38,682 nt of DNA from JBBDMU01 sp040905685. GTDB lineage: Bacteria > Bacteroidota > Rhodothermia > Balneolales > Natronogracilivirgulaceae. The number at the start of each line of letters is the position of its first letter. The stretch's first letter is position 1. The notes beneath the pieces were generated by a model. It made no database searches. It was not told where the DNA came from and saw only the letters and a program-made list of their open reading frames with translations. Position numbers and translations under genes: made by a program. Where the stretch lies: positions 1 to 38,682 of the forward strand of contig JBBDRB010000048.1 in the NCBI GenBank assembly GCA_040905685.1. The letters run 5' to 3'. Of the stretch, positions 1 through 7,820 are shown piece by piece.

Positions 1-24
1 GACAAATAAGAAAGTGTATTTCAT
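1..24 (-). CDS. Start of a leftward gene cut by the window edge
   Basis: On the minus strand an AGGAGA Shine-Dalgarno-like sequence lies about 9 bases upstream of an ATG at 24-22. The reading continues M-K-Y-T-F-L-F-V off the window. A Lys followed by hydrophobic residues would fit the start of a signal peptide or membrane segment. Only eight codons are visible, so no function can be given and the gene itself is tentative. Confidence 0.3.
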
Positions 25-55
25 CGCGAGATTCTCCTAATCGTGTTTACTGTTA

Positions 56-127
56 TCGGAAAGCAACAATGCTGTATTTTCGGAAATTAGTGATGTAGCA
101 AAATCGGAAAATAAGAATGCATGATAT
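56..127. repeat. Three direct repeats with exact 24-bp period
   Basis: TCGGAAA occurs at 56, 80 and 104, exactly 24 bp apart. Each copy is followed at fixed distances by a shared A and then ATG (pattern TCGGAAA-N2-A-N3-ATG, with the middle positions variable). The array lies just upstream of the leftward start codon at 24, where an operator would sit. It could also be a remnant of a larger iteron array. No regulator can be named. Confidence 0.4.
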
Positions 128-218
128 TAAGCCTAAGTCAGGTTACGTTTTTTTGGTGTTGTTTTCAAATATGGTTTTTCTGTTTTCCATGCGATAACTG
201 TTTGCCGTCGGTCTCTGA

Positions 219-404
219 TGGGGGTTAAATAGGCCTTGGCACGATCGGGCCATTTTCGATTATTTTGACTCCCTGTTGTTAGGACTGACTGCAACACCCA
301 AGGGAGAGGTAAACCATAATACGTATGAGCTCTTCAATGCCGAGGTGGGCATGCCCACTTTCGCCTACGAGCTGGGCACGGCGGTTACCGATGGTTATTT
401 GTAA
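219..404 (+). pseudogene. hsdR: Fragment of a type I restriction enzyme R subunit (HsdR helicase)
   Basis: The frame is open from 219 to a TAA at 402-404. It reads ...HDRAIFDYFDSLLLG, then LTATPK (helicase motif III region), then EVNHNTYELFNAEVG and PTFAYELGTAVTDGYL. This is the characteristic stretch of HsdR-type DEAD/DEAH ATPases, in which LTATPK-x-E-V-D-x-NTY-x-LF precedes a PT(Y/F)AYEL segment. Only about 60 of roughly 1000 residues remain. There is no start codon, a TGA lies in frame at 216-218, and no HsdM or HsdS is nearby. The true HsdR-like sequence begins at about 240. This is a dead fragment of a restriction-modification locus. Confidence 0.8.
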
Positions 405-473
405 TACTGCTTTTAAATCAGAAATATGTGTTTTTGTAAAGTGAATACTTTTATTTTCTTCGCAAGAATAATG

Positions 474-782
474 TTAAGTTTCAGCAGACAGATGAGCCCA
501 TTTGTTATGTACAGTCTATAGTTCCTTTATCCAAGATCGTGCCTCTCGGGGTAGGTTGTATTCGTTTGATAGGTCAAACCAGTTCTGATCAAATAACCGT
601 AGCAATGCAGCAAGGTCAAGCTGTTTTAATGAACTGTATCCACGCTCTTGAACCATTCGCTGTTGATGAAAAGTAAGCCGAGCAATCACATGCTCCTTCC
701 ACCAATCTTGAGAAAGATTAGGCAATTTTGCATCCAGGTAACGGGCTATCTCTAATGTTGCAAGTTGTATTAGTTTAATCAT
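474..782 (-). pseudogene. HEPN_Swt1-domain protein remnant, interrupted by a nonsense codon
   Basis: From the ATG at 782 the frame encodes 88 residues ending ...NLPREARSWIKEL, then a TAG at 518-516. Reading through in the same frame gives T-V-H-N-K-W-A-H-L-S-A-E-T before a TAA at 476-474. Related proteins carry ELQTVRNRWAH here, so the TAG is one C-to-T change from the expected CAG (Gln). The conserved Arg of the HEPN motif (R-N-x-x-x-H) also reads His. The segment corresponds to the N-terminal HEPN_Swt1 domain found on large helicase/ATPase proteins of defence islands; the rest of such a protein is missing. Both changes indicate decay, though a short 88-residue product might still be made. 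Confidence 0.7.
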
Positions 783-870
783 AAAAGCACCTTAAACATT
801 TAATTCTTGTATTTAGCCAGATGCTCTTTTCGGTGGCCAAAGCTGCAAAGCACAATTAGGCAACTGTATT

Positions 871-2052
871 TTATTCATTTAATGGTATATATCCTTCTTC
901 ACCTAATGCATTTATCATTCCACGAATTAAAAAGTTGTTAATAAAACTCAATTGATATTTATTAGAATTTGAATTTACTTTCTCTAACATCTTTTTTTCA
1001 CGTAAGCCTTTAATCTTCCTGGAAACCGTTGTAGAATGCATTCCTTTAAAAAGCTTCCGTATATCTGACGCTTGAATTATTTTCTTTTGTGCAGCAATTT
1101 TAAGCACCCCAAGCTCTTCATTATCAATATATTTCATTTTGTGTGAATAAGTGAGTGCTGGGTTCAACAAGTGCTCTAATACAAATTTGTGATGAACCAA
1201 CCGATCTACTTTCTGAATTTCTCTGTGTAATCCACCTAGGACATACATACACCAATTCTCAAGACCTTCTTTTGTACCCTTATCAGCTAAAGCCAGATTC
1301 TTGTAATATTTCTCTCTGTCAATACAAAATACAGCAGTAGGATTTAATATTTGACCTACATCTACTTTAAATCCAGTTTTCACTAACATGGCATATGTAA
1401 AAAGTCTTCCTACACGACCATTTCCATTGCGAAAAGGGTGAATCCACATGAACCGATGATGTGCAATTGCGATTCGCAATAGATCAAACTGGGCCGTAAT
1501 TTCTTTCTCTAAAAATTCAAACAATTCGTCCATTAGTTCTACGATCCTGTATGGTGGAGGCGGCAGGTGTTGTGAACCAGTTATTTCAACTTGCTCTTTT
1601 CTGTATTCTCCTGGGTCATGATCACCCTCACCATTTGGGGGCGGGGTTAAATTTTGTACAATCATCTTGTGAAGCTCACTCACAAAACTACGATTTATAC
1701 TATGGTCTGAAGTTATGTTATCCACCCAGTGCATAGTTTTCTCAATATTTCTAATTTCTTCAACCTGTTCGTTTTTATATGTCCTTTCTTCCAACTGTGT
1801 TTCAATGAATTGCGCTATAGTAGTATTGTTGCCTTCTATACGGGCTGAACCGATACTTTCAAGAGTATGAAATATATGCTTGAGTTGGAAAAAGAGTGGT
1901 GGGTGTGTTGAACCCTGAAGTTGAAGCTTTCTTAAGTGCTCCAGCTCAAGAACTAGTGTCGTTAATGGGCTACCGAAGTCTGGTTCAGGAAGTTTTAACG
2001 TTAGGTATTTAAATTCTTGATTAAGCATGGTTTTAAATTTAGCATGATTCAT
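871..2052 (-). CDS. fic: Fic-domain protein (predicted AMPylase), autoinhibited class
   Basis: This 393-residue protein has the full Fic core HPFRNGNGRVGR at residues 205-216. The His would deprotonate the target hydroxyl, and the following residues bind Mg and the ATP phosphates. Upstream, SARIEG at residues 69-74 matches the inhibitory-helix motif [S/T]-x3-E-[G/N], so it is the class with an N-terminal autoinhibitory helix. Residues from about 300 form a probable winged helix ("IIQASDIRKLFKGMHSTTVS"), suggesting DNA binding. Fic proteins of this build are often carried inside type I restriction loci, and an hsdR fragment lies nearby. It is the only intact gene in the left accessory region. 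The target is unknown. An array of TTTAGCA boxes overlaps the start and may be an autoregulatory operator. Confidence 0.9.
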   Translation of the reverse strand: MNHAKFKTMLNQEFKYLTLKLPEPDFGSPLTTLVLELEHLRKLQLQGSTHPPLFFQLKHIFHTLESIGSARIEGNNTTIAQFIETQLEERTYKNEQVEEIRNIEKTMHWVDNITSDHSINRSFVSELHKMIVQNLTPPPNGEGDHDPGEYRKEQVEITGSQHLPPPPYRIVELMDELFEFLEKEITAQFDLLRIAIAHHRFMWIHPFRNGNGRVGRLFTYAMLVKTGFKVDVGQILNPTAVFCIDREKYYKNLALADKGTKEGLENWCMYVLGGLHREIQKVDRLVHHKFVLEHLLNPALTYSHKMKYIDNEELGVLKIAAQKKIIQASDIRKLFKGMHSTTVSRKIKGLREKKMLEKVNSNSNKYQLSFINNFLIRGMINALGEEGYIPLNE

Positions 2053-2156
2053 AATCTACTTTAGCATGCTTAAAAAGTGATGTTTAGCACGCGCTGTTAA
2101 TAAGTTGTTGATAAATAATGCATAAAGACAAAATTAATATAACGTAAACTTAGCAC
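2037..2156. promoter_or_regulatory. Array of TTTAGCA(T/C)G boxes at about 22-bp spacing over the fic start
   Basis: Boxes lie at 2038-2046 (TTTAGCATG, inside the first codons of fic), 2060-2068 (TTTAGCATG), 2083-2091 (TTTAGCACG) and 2149-2156 (CTTAGCAC). Spacings are 22, 23 and 66 (three times 22) bp, which places them on one DNA face. This is consistent with an operator array controlling fic, possibly bound by the winged helix of Fic itself. No experiment or known regulon supports it. Confidence 0.45.
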
Positions 2157-2257
2157 TTGCGCATAGCGTAACTTTGCATAACCTATCAGGAACTCCAATC
2201 AACATGTTCATTGCTTTAGGAGTAAATCAGAGTATTAAATACGTACTGTTGAGGGGG

Positions 2258-2500
2258 TGTAAGCTTCCCCTTATTTCGTACCAGTCAAAACTAGAGGTTT
2301 TCGGTTTAAGGTAACATTTCCATGGGTGTTTTGTACCCTAGAGATTTGTGAGGTCGTTTATAGTTATAGTCTTCGGTCCATTGCTCGACTTTGTCGCGTA
2401 CTTCGTCTAAAGTTTTGAATACATAAGCGTTTAACAGCTCTCTTCTCATGCTGCCTTTAAAACGCTCGATATAAGCGTTCTGGGTAGGTTTACCCGGCTG
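2258..2500 (-). mobile_element. Remnant of an IS3-family insertion sequence (one end only)
   Basis: The segment holds the last 64 codons of an IS3-type OrfB and a likely terminal sequence beginning TGTAAGCTTCCCC at 2258. The other end and all upstream OrfB/OrfA sequence are absent, cut at the junction with the integrase gene near 2500-2510. The exact outer boundary is inferred from the TGTA start typical of the family; no target duplication can be checked. Confidence 0.65.
2306..2500 (-). pseudogene. C-terminal fragment of IS3-family transposase OrfB
   Basis: Minus-strand translation gives QPGKPTQNAYIERFKG at the start and EDYNYKRPHKSLGYKTP near the end, then TAA at 2308-2306. QPGKP-x-QNA-x-IERFN and YN-x-x-RPH-x-(S/A)LG are hallmarks of the rve integrase core of IS3-family transposases. 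The ERF Glu is the last residue of the DDE triad. The first two catalytic Asp residues are missing, so the fragment is inactive. Confidence 0.85.
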
Positions 2501-2706
2501 TGGATACTTAGAATCGTGTTAAGAAGGTCTGTATTTTCACAGCTTTGCCGTAGGCGTCCAGCATTTTCATTCCATTGACGGGGTTTGGCAGAGAGCTTAA
2601 GGGAGAGGTATTTTGTAGATGAGCGGTCGGCTATACGCAGGTAAACGGGGTGTTCACCTTTTCGGTTCTTTTTATGCTTGAAGAGAACAATTGTAAATGA
2701 GGCCAT
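2501..2706 (-). pseudogene. N-terminal stub of a Bacteroidota-type tyrosine integrase
   Basis: The frame starts MASFTIVLFKHKKNRKGEHP and continues VYLRIADRSSTKYLSLKLSA, then WNENAGRL and LLNTILS. This is the arm-binding N-terminal domain of phage/conjugative-element integrases of Bacteroidota. After about 66 residues it runs out of frame into the IS3 remnant; the core-binding and catalytic (R-H-R-Y) domains are gone. The gene lies 162 bp from the 3' end of tRNA-Arg and on the same strand, the standard arrangement for an element integrated in a tRNA gene. It was probably the integrase of the left accessory region. Confidence 0.75.
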
Positions 2707-2777
2707 CGAATAAAATTAGATTTTACAGTCAAAAAGGGTAAAGGTATAGGTAAAGGTTTTTGTCGCTTTTTTTGAAA

Positions 2778-2858
2778 TCAAACAAAATCAAAGAATTCAA
2801 AATCGCCCTTAAATGACTGTAATCTAATGATTTTTGGCTTCAAACAAAATCAGAGAAT
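2778..2858. repeat. Pair of near-identical 19-bp direct repeats beside tRNA-Arg
   Basis: TCAAACAAAATCAAAGAAT at 2778-2796 and TCAAACAAAATCAGAGAAT at 2840-2858 differ at one base and start 62 bp apart. They lie between the integrase stub and the tRNA 3' end (2869). This is the expected place for integrase arm-type or excisionase binding sites. Which role applies cannot be told from sequence. Confidence 0.6.
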
Positions 2859-2868
2859 AACAATAAAG

Positions 2869-2941
2869 TGACCCGACCACGACTCGAACGTGGATCTAAA
2901 GCTTAGGAGGCTCTCGTTCTGTCCTGTTGAACTATCGGGCC
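2869..2941 (-). tRNA. tRNA-Arg (anticodon CCT)
   Basis: The minus strand folds into a cloverleaf. The acceptor is GGCCCGA/TCGGGTC with one G-T pair. The D stem is GTTC/GAAC, the anticodon stem AGAGC/GCTTT around loop CTCCTAA, and the T arm CCACG-TTCGAGT-CGTGG, with discriminator A. CCA is not encoded. Its 3' end faces the integrase stub, so it is the likely attachment site of the left accessory region. Confidence 0.95.
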
Positions 2942-3051
2942 AAAGGCTAACAATTTACGAAGTTACCTAATAAAAATCAGGATTTTACCTCGTCGATCTT
3001 AAGCCGAACGCCTGATCTCTCTCCGTTTGCTATATTTGAGTCTAGCCATCG

Positions 3052-3079
3052 ACCGGGACCACGGGTATTGGGACCCGGT
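3052..3079 (+). other. GC-rich inverted repeat in the ppx/gppA leader
   Basis: ACCGGG at 3052-3057 pairs with CCCGGT at 3074-3079, with further partial pairing inside. It lies about 100 bp before the phosphatase start, in otherwise AT-rich DNA, with no strong T-run after it. It might be an mRNA leader structure or a protein site; the role is unknown. Confidence 0.35.
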
Positions 3080-3178
3080 AAAAATTGTGATCATCAGATA
3101 GTTATACCCTCAATAAATTTGTTAAACTAAAAACAATTATTCTTAAATTAGTTGAAATCTGAACCATTTACTCTATCC

Positions 3179-4771
3179 ATGAGTGCTGTTACCGATCAAA
3201 ACGATGTTCCTAAAAAGCGTATAGCCGCCCTTGATTTAGGTACAAATTCTTTTCATGCCGTTATTGTGGACATCTATCCGGACGGAACATTCCGGACGAT
3301 TGACACCCTTAAAGAAATGGTAGAGCTCGGGCGTAATGGCGTTGGCAAACCCTTGTCACGGGATGCCATCAACAGCGGCATTGAGGCCCTTAGAAAATTT
3401 AAAATACTCTGTGACCACCAGGAGGTGGAACGTATTTTGTCCTTTGCCACCAGTGCTATACGTGAAGCGCCCAATGGAGGGGAGTTTCTGCAAATGGCGA
3501 TCGATGAAACCGGGATCAAAATTCTGGCTATTCCGGGTAAAATGGAAGCCAAGCTGATAGGCCAGGCCGTGCAGCATGGCATGGCCCTGAACTCCAAGCC
3601 TGTTCTGATCATGGACATTGGAGGAGGCAGTACCGAATTTATTATGGCCAATCAACAGGACCTGTTTTTTTTAGACAGCCATAAGATCGGGGTATCCCGG
3701 ATGGCAGCCGATTTTGTATCGACCGATCCCGTATCCTGTCAGGAAATTAAACGGATGGAGGATCATTACCGCAAAGTCCTCGCTGAATTACCGGCCGTCA
3801 GCAAAATGTATCCGGCTGAAACGCTGATTGGATCATCGGGTACCATGCAAAACATTGCCATGATGATCGCCAACCGAAAGGGTATACATACCGAGCTGAC
3901 CCTTAATGAATTTGAGTACAGCCGGGATGATTTCCTGGAATTATATCAGCATTTTACAGGCCTGGACCGGCAGGACAGGCTGAACGTAAGGGGACTGGAT
4001 AAAAAGCGGGTTGATTTTATCATACCCGGCCTTGTGCTGGTAAATACCGTATTGGATCTGCTGGACATCCAACAGATCAAGACCTCAACCCAGGCTCTGC
4101 GGGAGGGCATAATCCTGAGGCAGATCAAACGGGAAACGAATGACCTGAAAATGCTGGCAGATTATCCCGATACCCGCAAGCGCTCGGTTTATGAACTGCT
4201 GAAGAAATGCAACTGGCATGAAGAGCATTCCCAGCATGTAACCCGGTTGGCGCTCAGGTTATTCGATGAATTGCGGCCGTATCATAAAATGGACGATAAC
4301 GACCGGGAGCTTTTGGAGTACGCCTCCCTGATGCATGACATAGGGTATTATATTTCCCACAACAAGCATCACAAACATGCACTATACCTCATCAAGCATG
4401 CCGAATTGAAGGGTTTCAATGAAGATGAAATACAGGTCATGGCCCATGTAGCGCGCTATCACCGGCGCTCCACTCCAAAACAGCGGCATAAATATTACAA
4501 AGATCTTAACCCTGGTACGCGGAAGAAGATCAGGAAGTTATCCGGATTCCTGAGGGTAGCCGACGGACTCGACCGGAGTCATTTCCAGAATGTGACGGAT
4601 GTCCGGGTCGAAATGAATAAAAAACTGAACATCCGCATAATCACCCAAACCGATCCTCAGGTTGAAATATGGGGCGCTATGAGAAAAAGTGAGTTGCTGG
4701 AAGAGCTGTTCAACAAGGCGGTGAAAATTACCGGGGTTACCGAAGAGCCCATCAAGCCGGGTATTATTTAA
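3179..4771 (+). CDS. ppx: Ppx/GppA-family phosphatase with C-terminal HD domain
   Basis: Predicted exopolyphosphatase or guanosine pentaphosphate phosphohydrolase, a cytoplasmic enzyme linked to polyphosphate and (p)ppGpp turnover. With the ATG at 3179 it has 530 residues. The sugar-kinase/actin fold shows DLGTNSFHAV (19-28), ATSAIREA (90-97), the phosphate loop DIGGGSTE (146-153) and GSSGTMQ. An HD domain follows with LMHDIGYYIS and conserved His residues around 410-450. An in-frame TTG at 3152 would add nine residues but looks less likely. The usual G-x-E-E-A stretch after IPG reads G-K-M-E-A, so one of two adjacent acids is replaced. Its last 8 bases overlap the 3' end of the convergent protease gene. 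Exopolyphosphatase and GppA roles cannot be separated from sequence. Confidence 0.88.
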   Translation: MSAVTDQNDVPKKRIAALDLGTNSFHAVIVDIYPDGTFRTIDTLKEMVELGRNGVGKPLSRDAINSGIEALRKFKILCDHQEVERILSFATSAIREAPNGGEFLQMAIDETGIKILAIPGKMEAKLIGQAVQHGMALNSKPVLIMDIGGGSTEFIMANQQDLFFLDSHKIGVSRMAADFVSTDPVSCQEIKRMEDHYRKVLAELPAVSKMYPAETLIGSSGTMQNIAMMIANRKGIHTELTLNEFEYSRDDFLELYQHFTGLDRQDRLNVRGLDKKRVDFIIPGLVLVNTVLDLLDIQQIKTSTQALREGIILRQIKRETNDLKMLADYPDTRKRSVYELLKKCNWHEEHSQHVTRLALRLFDELRPYHKMDDNDRELLEYASLMHDIGYYISHNKHHKHALYLIKHAELKGFNEDEIQVMAHVARYHRRSTPKQRHKYYKDLNPGTRKKIRKLSGFLRVADGLDRSHFQNVTDVRVEMNKKLNIRIITQTDPQVEIWGAMRKSELLEELFNKAVKITGVTEEPIKPGII

Positions 4772-7751
4772 CCAGCGTCATTTTTATAGTATACCTGTCG
4801 TCATTCTCCGTCCGCAGGACCACCAGATAAAGGCCGCTGGATAAATTACGGGTGTTAAAGGTCTCGGTCTGACGGCCTTCCGACTGGATCCCGTTAACCA
4901 GCGTGGTTACACGCTGTCCCAATACATTATATACGCTTAACTCAATGTGGCCGGCTTCGGCCAGATCATACTGGATATTGGTGGAACCGCGGAAGGGATT
5001 TGGATAATTTTGAAACAGTTGCGTGATTTCCGGTATCTGTTCAACCCCGTTCACGTCCCGGTACGTGCCGATCGGGCTCACCTCGAACAAATCCCGGGAT
5101 CGTGCATTATGCACCTGTTCGCGCAGATCATCCAGATCGGATCCATATGCATAAATAAATCCGACCGATACCGCCCCGCCGGTTTCCAGTACAAAGGGCC
5201 CTGTTCCGGTGACCACTGATATATCGGTATTGCCGGCCGTGGTCTTTTCAAATCCCGAGGTTAGAGCCAGCTTTTTTTCTGCGGTCGTAAAGCCGTCAAC
5301 GGCCGGACTGGAGGGGTCATAATAGATGCCAAACCCCAGGCTATCCTCCCGGGTTTCGGCTTGGGCCAATGATATTTCCGAGGTGTTATCGATGGCGAAG
5401 GCACTGGATATGCTTCCCATATGGGCTACCGATATTAAGGGCTGATCGGCATCCATTTCATCATAAACATAAATCAGGCTGTCCGGTTCACTAAAACCCA
5501 CACTGTTCGTTACGACATCACCCACATCCCAGTCATTGAACAGCCCGATGTGCACGTCGCTGTATGTGGTATCGCTGGTGTTGGTGACCGTATAGCGAAC
5601 GAACATCGTTTGGTCGACCCCCTCATCCAGGATAGCATACACTTCCATTTCTACATTCAGGCCATCTATGACCGGATGTCTGGTTGAGTTGAATGCGGCG
5701 GAGTACTCCAGATCGGCAAGCTCAGGATCGCGAATGCCAATGTTCCGGACCGGAGTGAAATCCCTGTTCACAGAACTTTGGGCCCGGACCTGATTGGGTA
5801 CGTGCGTGGTGTCGCCTATTTGTGCATGGATCATTAGGCCGGCATCAAAAAGCTGGTTGTCACCGCCAGCGGGAATGAAGCCAACTCCCTCGTCCCCGTT
5901 TAAAGGATCACGAAAGCCAATGGTCCCGTCGTTTGAAAAAGACATGGTCAGTCCAGGTGTCTGGATATTTTCAAACAACAGGTCTTCATATTCTTGTATG
6001 CTGAAGTCATCGTACCCGGCATTTTGCTCTTCAAACTGAATGTTAAACAAAGGGGTTTTGGTAAGGTCATAATCCTCATCCAGGGTAATGCCTAGTTCCA
6101 GGGTGAGGGAATCACCGGTATCGATAAAGCCGATGTTTACGGAACCGGAATGAATGGTTACGTTATCGATCAGGCTGGAAATGGTAACGAACGGGCTGGT
6201 GGGTTCACCGTGATTGACAACCGTAATTTCGGCAAATCCATCATCGCCCACGTTCAGGCTGTTGCCTTGCTCATTTATAAAACGAATATCGACAATTTCG
6301 AGGGCCGGAGTATGATCCGTTACGGCGGAAAAGGAGTTTATCACTCCACGGCCCAGTTTATAGTTGTATTCAGCGCCATGGCTAGCGTCGATGGACCGGG
6401 CGGTATTGCGAATTTGGAAAGCCAGGCGCCTTGAACTCCAGTCCGGATTTTGATCCTTGATAAGCGCGGCAAGTCCGCTCACCACGGGTGCGCTCATAGA
6501 AGTTCCAGTAGCTGTCATATATCCTATGGAATCCGGTTCTACGGTCCAAGTTTCCTCTATATTGTCATATTCAAAAGTGGTACTGCGAATATTTTCTCCG
6601 GTGGCAAATACATCCACAGAATACCCATAGGTTGAAAAAATTGATCTCTGATCGCCTTCATCATTAAGCATGGACCGTACGGATCCGACAGACAGGGCAT
6701 TTTGATAGGATGCAGGATAAAGAGGCAGGTCGGCACCGTCATTGCCGGCAGAGGCCACAACAAGAGCGCCCATTTCGGTGGCGATATTGACCACGTCCTG
6801 CCCAAATTCTGAAAAATTCGGAGTACCAAAACTGCAGTTTATAATATCGGCTCCGTTTAGCGCTGCATATAAAATCCCCTCCAGACCAAAGGGCACATCC
6901 CCCGGATAATTCTCCGTACCACCCACTTTAACCGGCATGTAGGTTGCCTTATAGCCTGTTCCCGCAATGCCGATCCCATTATTGGTTTCAGCGGCTGCAA
7001 TGCCGGCAACATGGGTGCCATGGATTGACCAGCGGGCAATGGGATCATTGTCCTGGACAGGGACCTCACCGGCAAAGACATCTCCGCTTTCCCAGAAGTC
7101 CCATCCGATGGTATCGTCTGCTATTTCATCAAAAACCTGGCTTGCCGGACTCGGCTGTTCTTCTATGCGGTGCAATTTATTCACCAGGTCCGGATGGTTA
7201 TAAAACACGCCGCTGTCAACAATGGCTATTACTACACTGGTGGAACTTTGCGAAACTTCCCAGGCGTCTACGAACTTTTGATACTCAAAATAATCCTGTC
7301 CCTCCGTTCCAAAAAGGGGATCGTTCGGTTCCTCCTGCAGCGTAAAGGTGTAATGCGGTTCTGCGTAGACAACTCCGGGCATCATGGACAATTTTGCGGC
7401 TAATAACTTTGGATCCATATTCGATGCATAGTTTACGTAAAAGGTCCTTGCGAGATCAGCGGCTACCCGGCCAGCCGGCTTTTGTCTGTTTCTGCGGGAC
7501 AGAACCTTACCGACTACATCCTGCGCCGATTCTCTGAAAACGGGCTGGAAACGGTCAACTCCATGGGCTCGCATATAGTCGCGGACCTGATCCCTGGGAT
7601 GAGTTCCCAGGGTCCGGGCTTTTTGCGTAAGAGCCTGTTCCTTCTCAAACTTGATGACCAGTTTCCCCGGTAAATATTCCGGGCGGTTTTGCGCATCGGC
7701 AGACGTGCAAAGAAAGGCACAGGCAAACCACAAGACGGTAATAAATTTCAT
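4764..7751 (-). CDS. Secreted subtilisin-family (S8) serine protease with T9SS sorting tail
   Basis: This 995-residue exported protease starts with a signal peptide (about residues 1-20, ending near SADAQ). A propeptide-like region with LVIKFEK and a GVVYAEPHY segment follows. The S8 triad is complete: Asp179 in AIVDSG, His244 in HGTHVAG and Ser418 in GTSMSAP, with the oxyanion Asn in ASAGNDG. The middle part (about 480-900) is beta-rich and unassigned. The end carries QNYPNPF, then YNVLGQRV, then SSGLYLV..., the type A (Por) sorting domain recognised by the type IX secretion system. The product should be released or anchored outside the outer membrane. It is transcribed alone; its stop lies inside the last codons of the convergent phosphatase gene. 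Confidence 0.93.
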   Translation of the reverse strand: MKFITVLWFACAFLCTSADAQNRPEYLPGKLVIKFEKEQALTQKARTLGTHPRDQVRDYMRAHGVDRFQPVFRESAQDVVGKVLSRRNRQKPAGRVAADLARTFYVNYASNMDPKLLAAKLSMMPGVVYAEPHYTFTLQEEPNDPLFGTEGQDYFEYQKFVDAWEVSQSSTSVVIAIVDSGVFYNHPDLVNKLHRIEEQPSPASQVFDEIADDTIGWDFWESGDVFAGEVPVQDNDPIARWSIHGTHVAGIAAAETNNGIGIAGTGYKATYMPVKVGGTENYPGDVPFGLEGILYAALNGADIINCSFGTPNFSEFGQDVVNIATEMGALVVASAGNDGADLPLYPASYQNALSVGSVRSMLNDEGDQRSIFSTYGYSVDVFATGENIRSTTFEYDNIEETWTVEPDSIGYMTATGTSMSAPVVSGLAALIKDQNPDWSSRRLAFQIRNTARSIDASHGAEYNYKLGRGVINSFSAVTDHTPALEIVDIRFINEQGNSLNVGDDGFAEITVVNHGEPTSPFVTISSLIDNVTIHSGSVNIGFIDTGDSLTLELGITLDEDYDLTKTPLFNIQFEEQNAGYDDFSIQEYEDLLFENIQTPGLTMSFSNDGTIGFRDPLNGDEGVGFIPAGGDNQLFDAGLMIHAQIGDTTHVPNQVRAQSSVNRDFTPVRNIGIRDPELADLEYSAAFNSTRHPVIDGLNVEMEVYAILDEGVDQTMFVRYTVTNTSDTTYSDVHIGLFNDWDVGDVVTNSVGFSEPDSLIYVYDEMDADQPLISVAHMGSISSAFAIDNTSEISLAQAETREDSLGFGIYYDPSSPAVDGFTTAEKKLALTSGFEKTTAGNTDISVVTGTGPFVLETGGAVSVGFIYAYGSDLDDLREQVHNARSRDLFEVSPIGTYRDVNGVEQIPEITQLFQNYPNPFRGSTNIQYDLAEAGHIELSVYNVLGQRVTTLVNGIQSEGRQTETFNTRNLSSGLYLVVLRTENDDRYTIKMTLVK

Positions 7752-7820
7752 GATGGTTTCAATACGCGGAAAATATTTATTGGCTTATGATCTCTCTTTG
7801 TCAACTCTTCCGATAAGGTA

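Noticed and set aside
3274..3651. Open frames of 99-125 residues antisense to the phosphatase gene
   Set aside because: They are mirror frames of a clearly coding gene, with no family likeness and poor composition.
6944..7345. 133-residue frame opposite the protease gene
   Set aside because: It lies wholly inside the conserved S8 catalytic domain on the other strand and has no recognisable domain.
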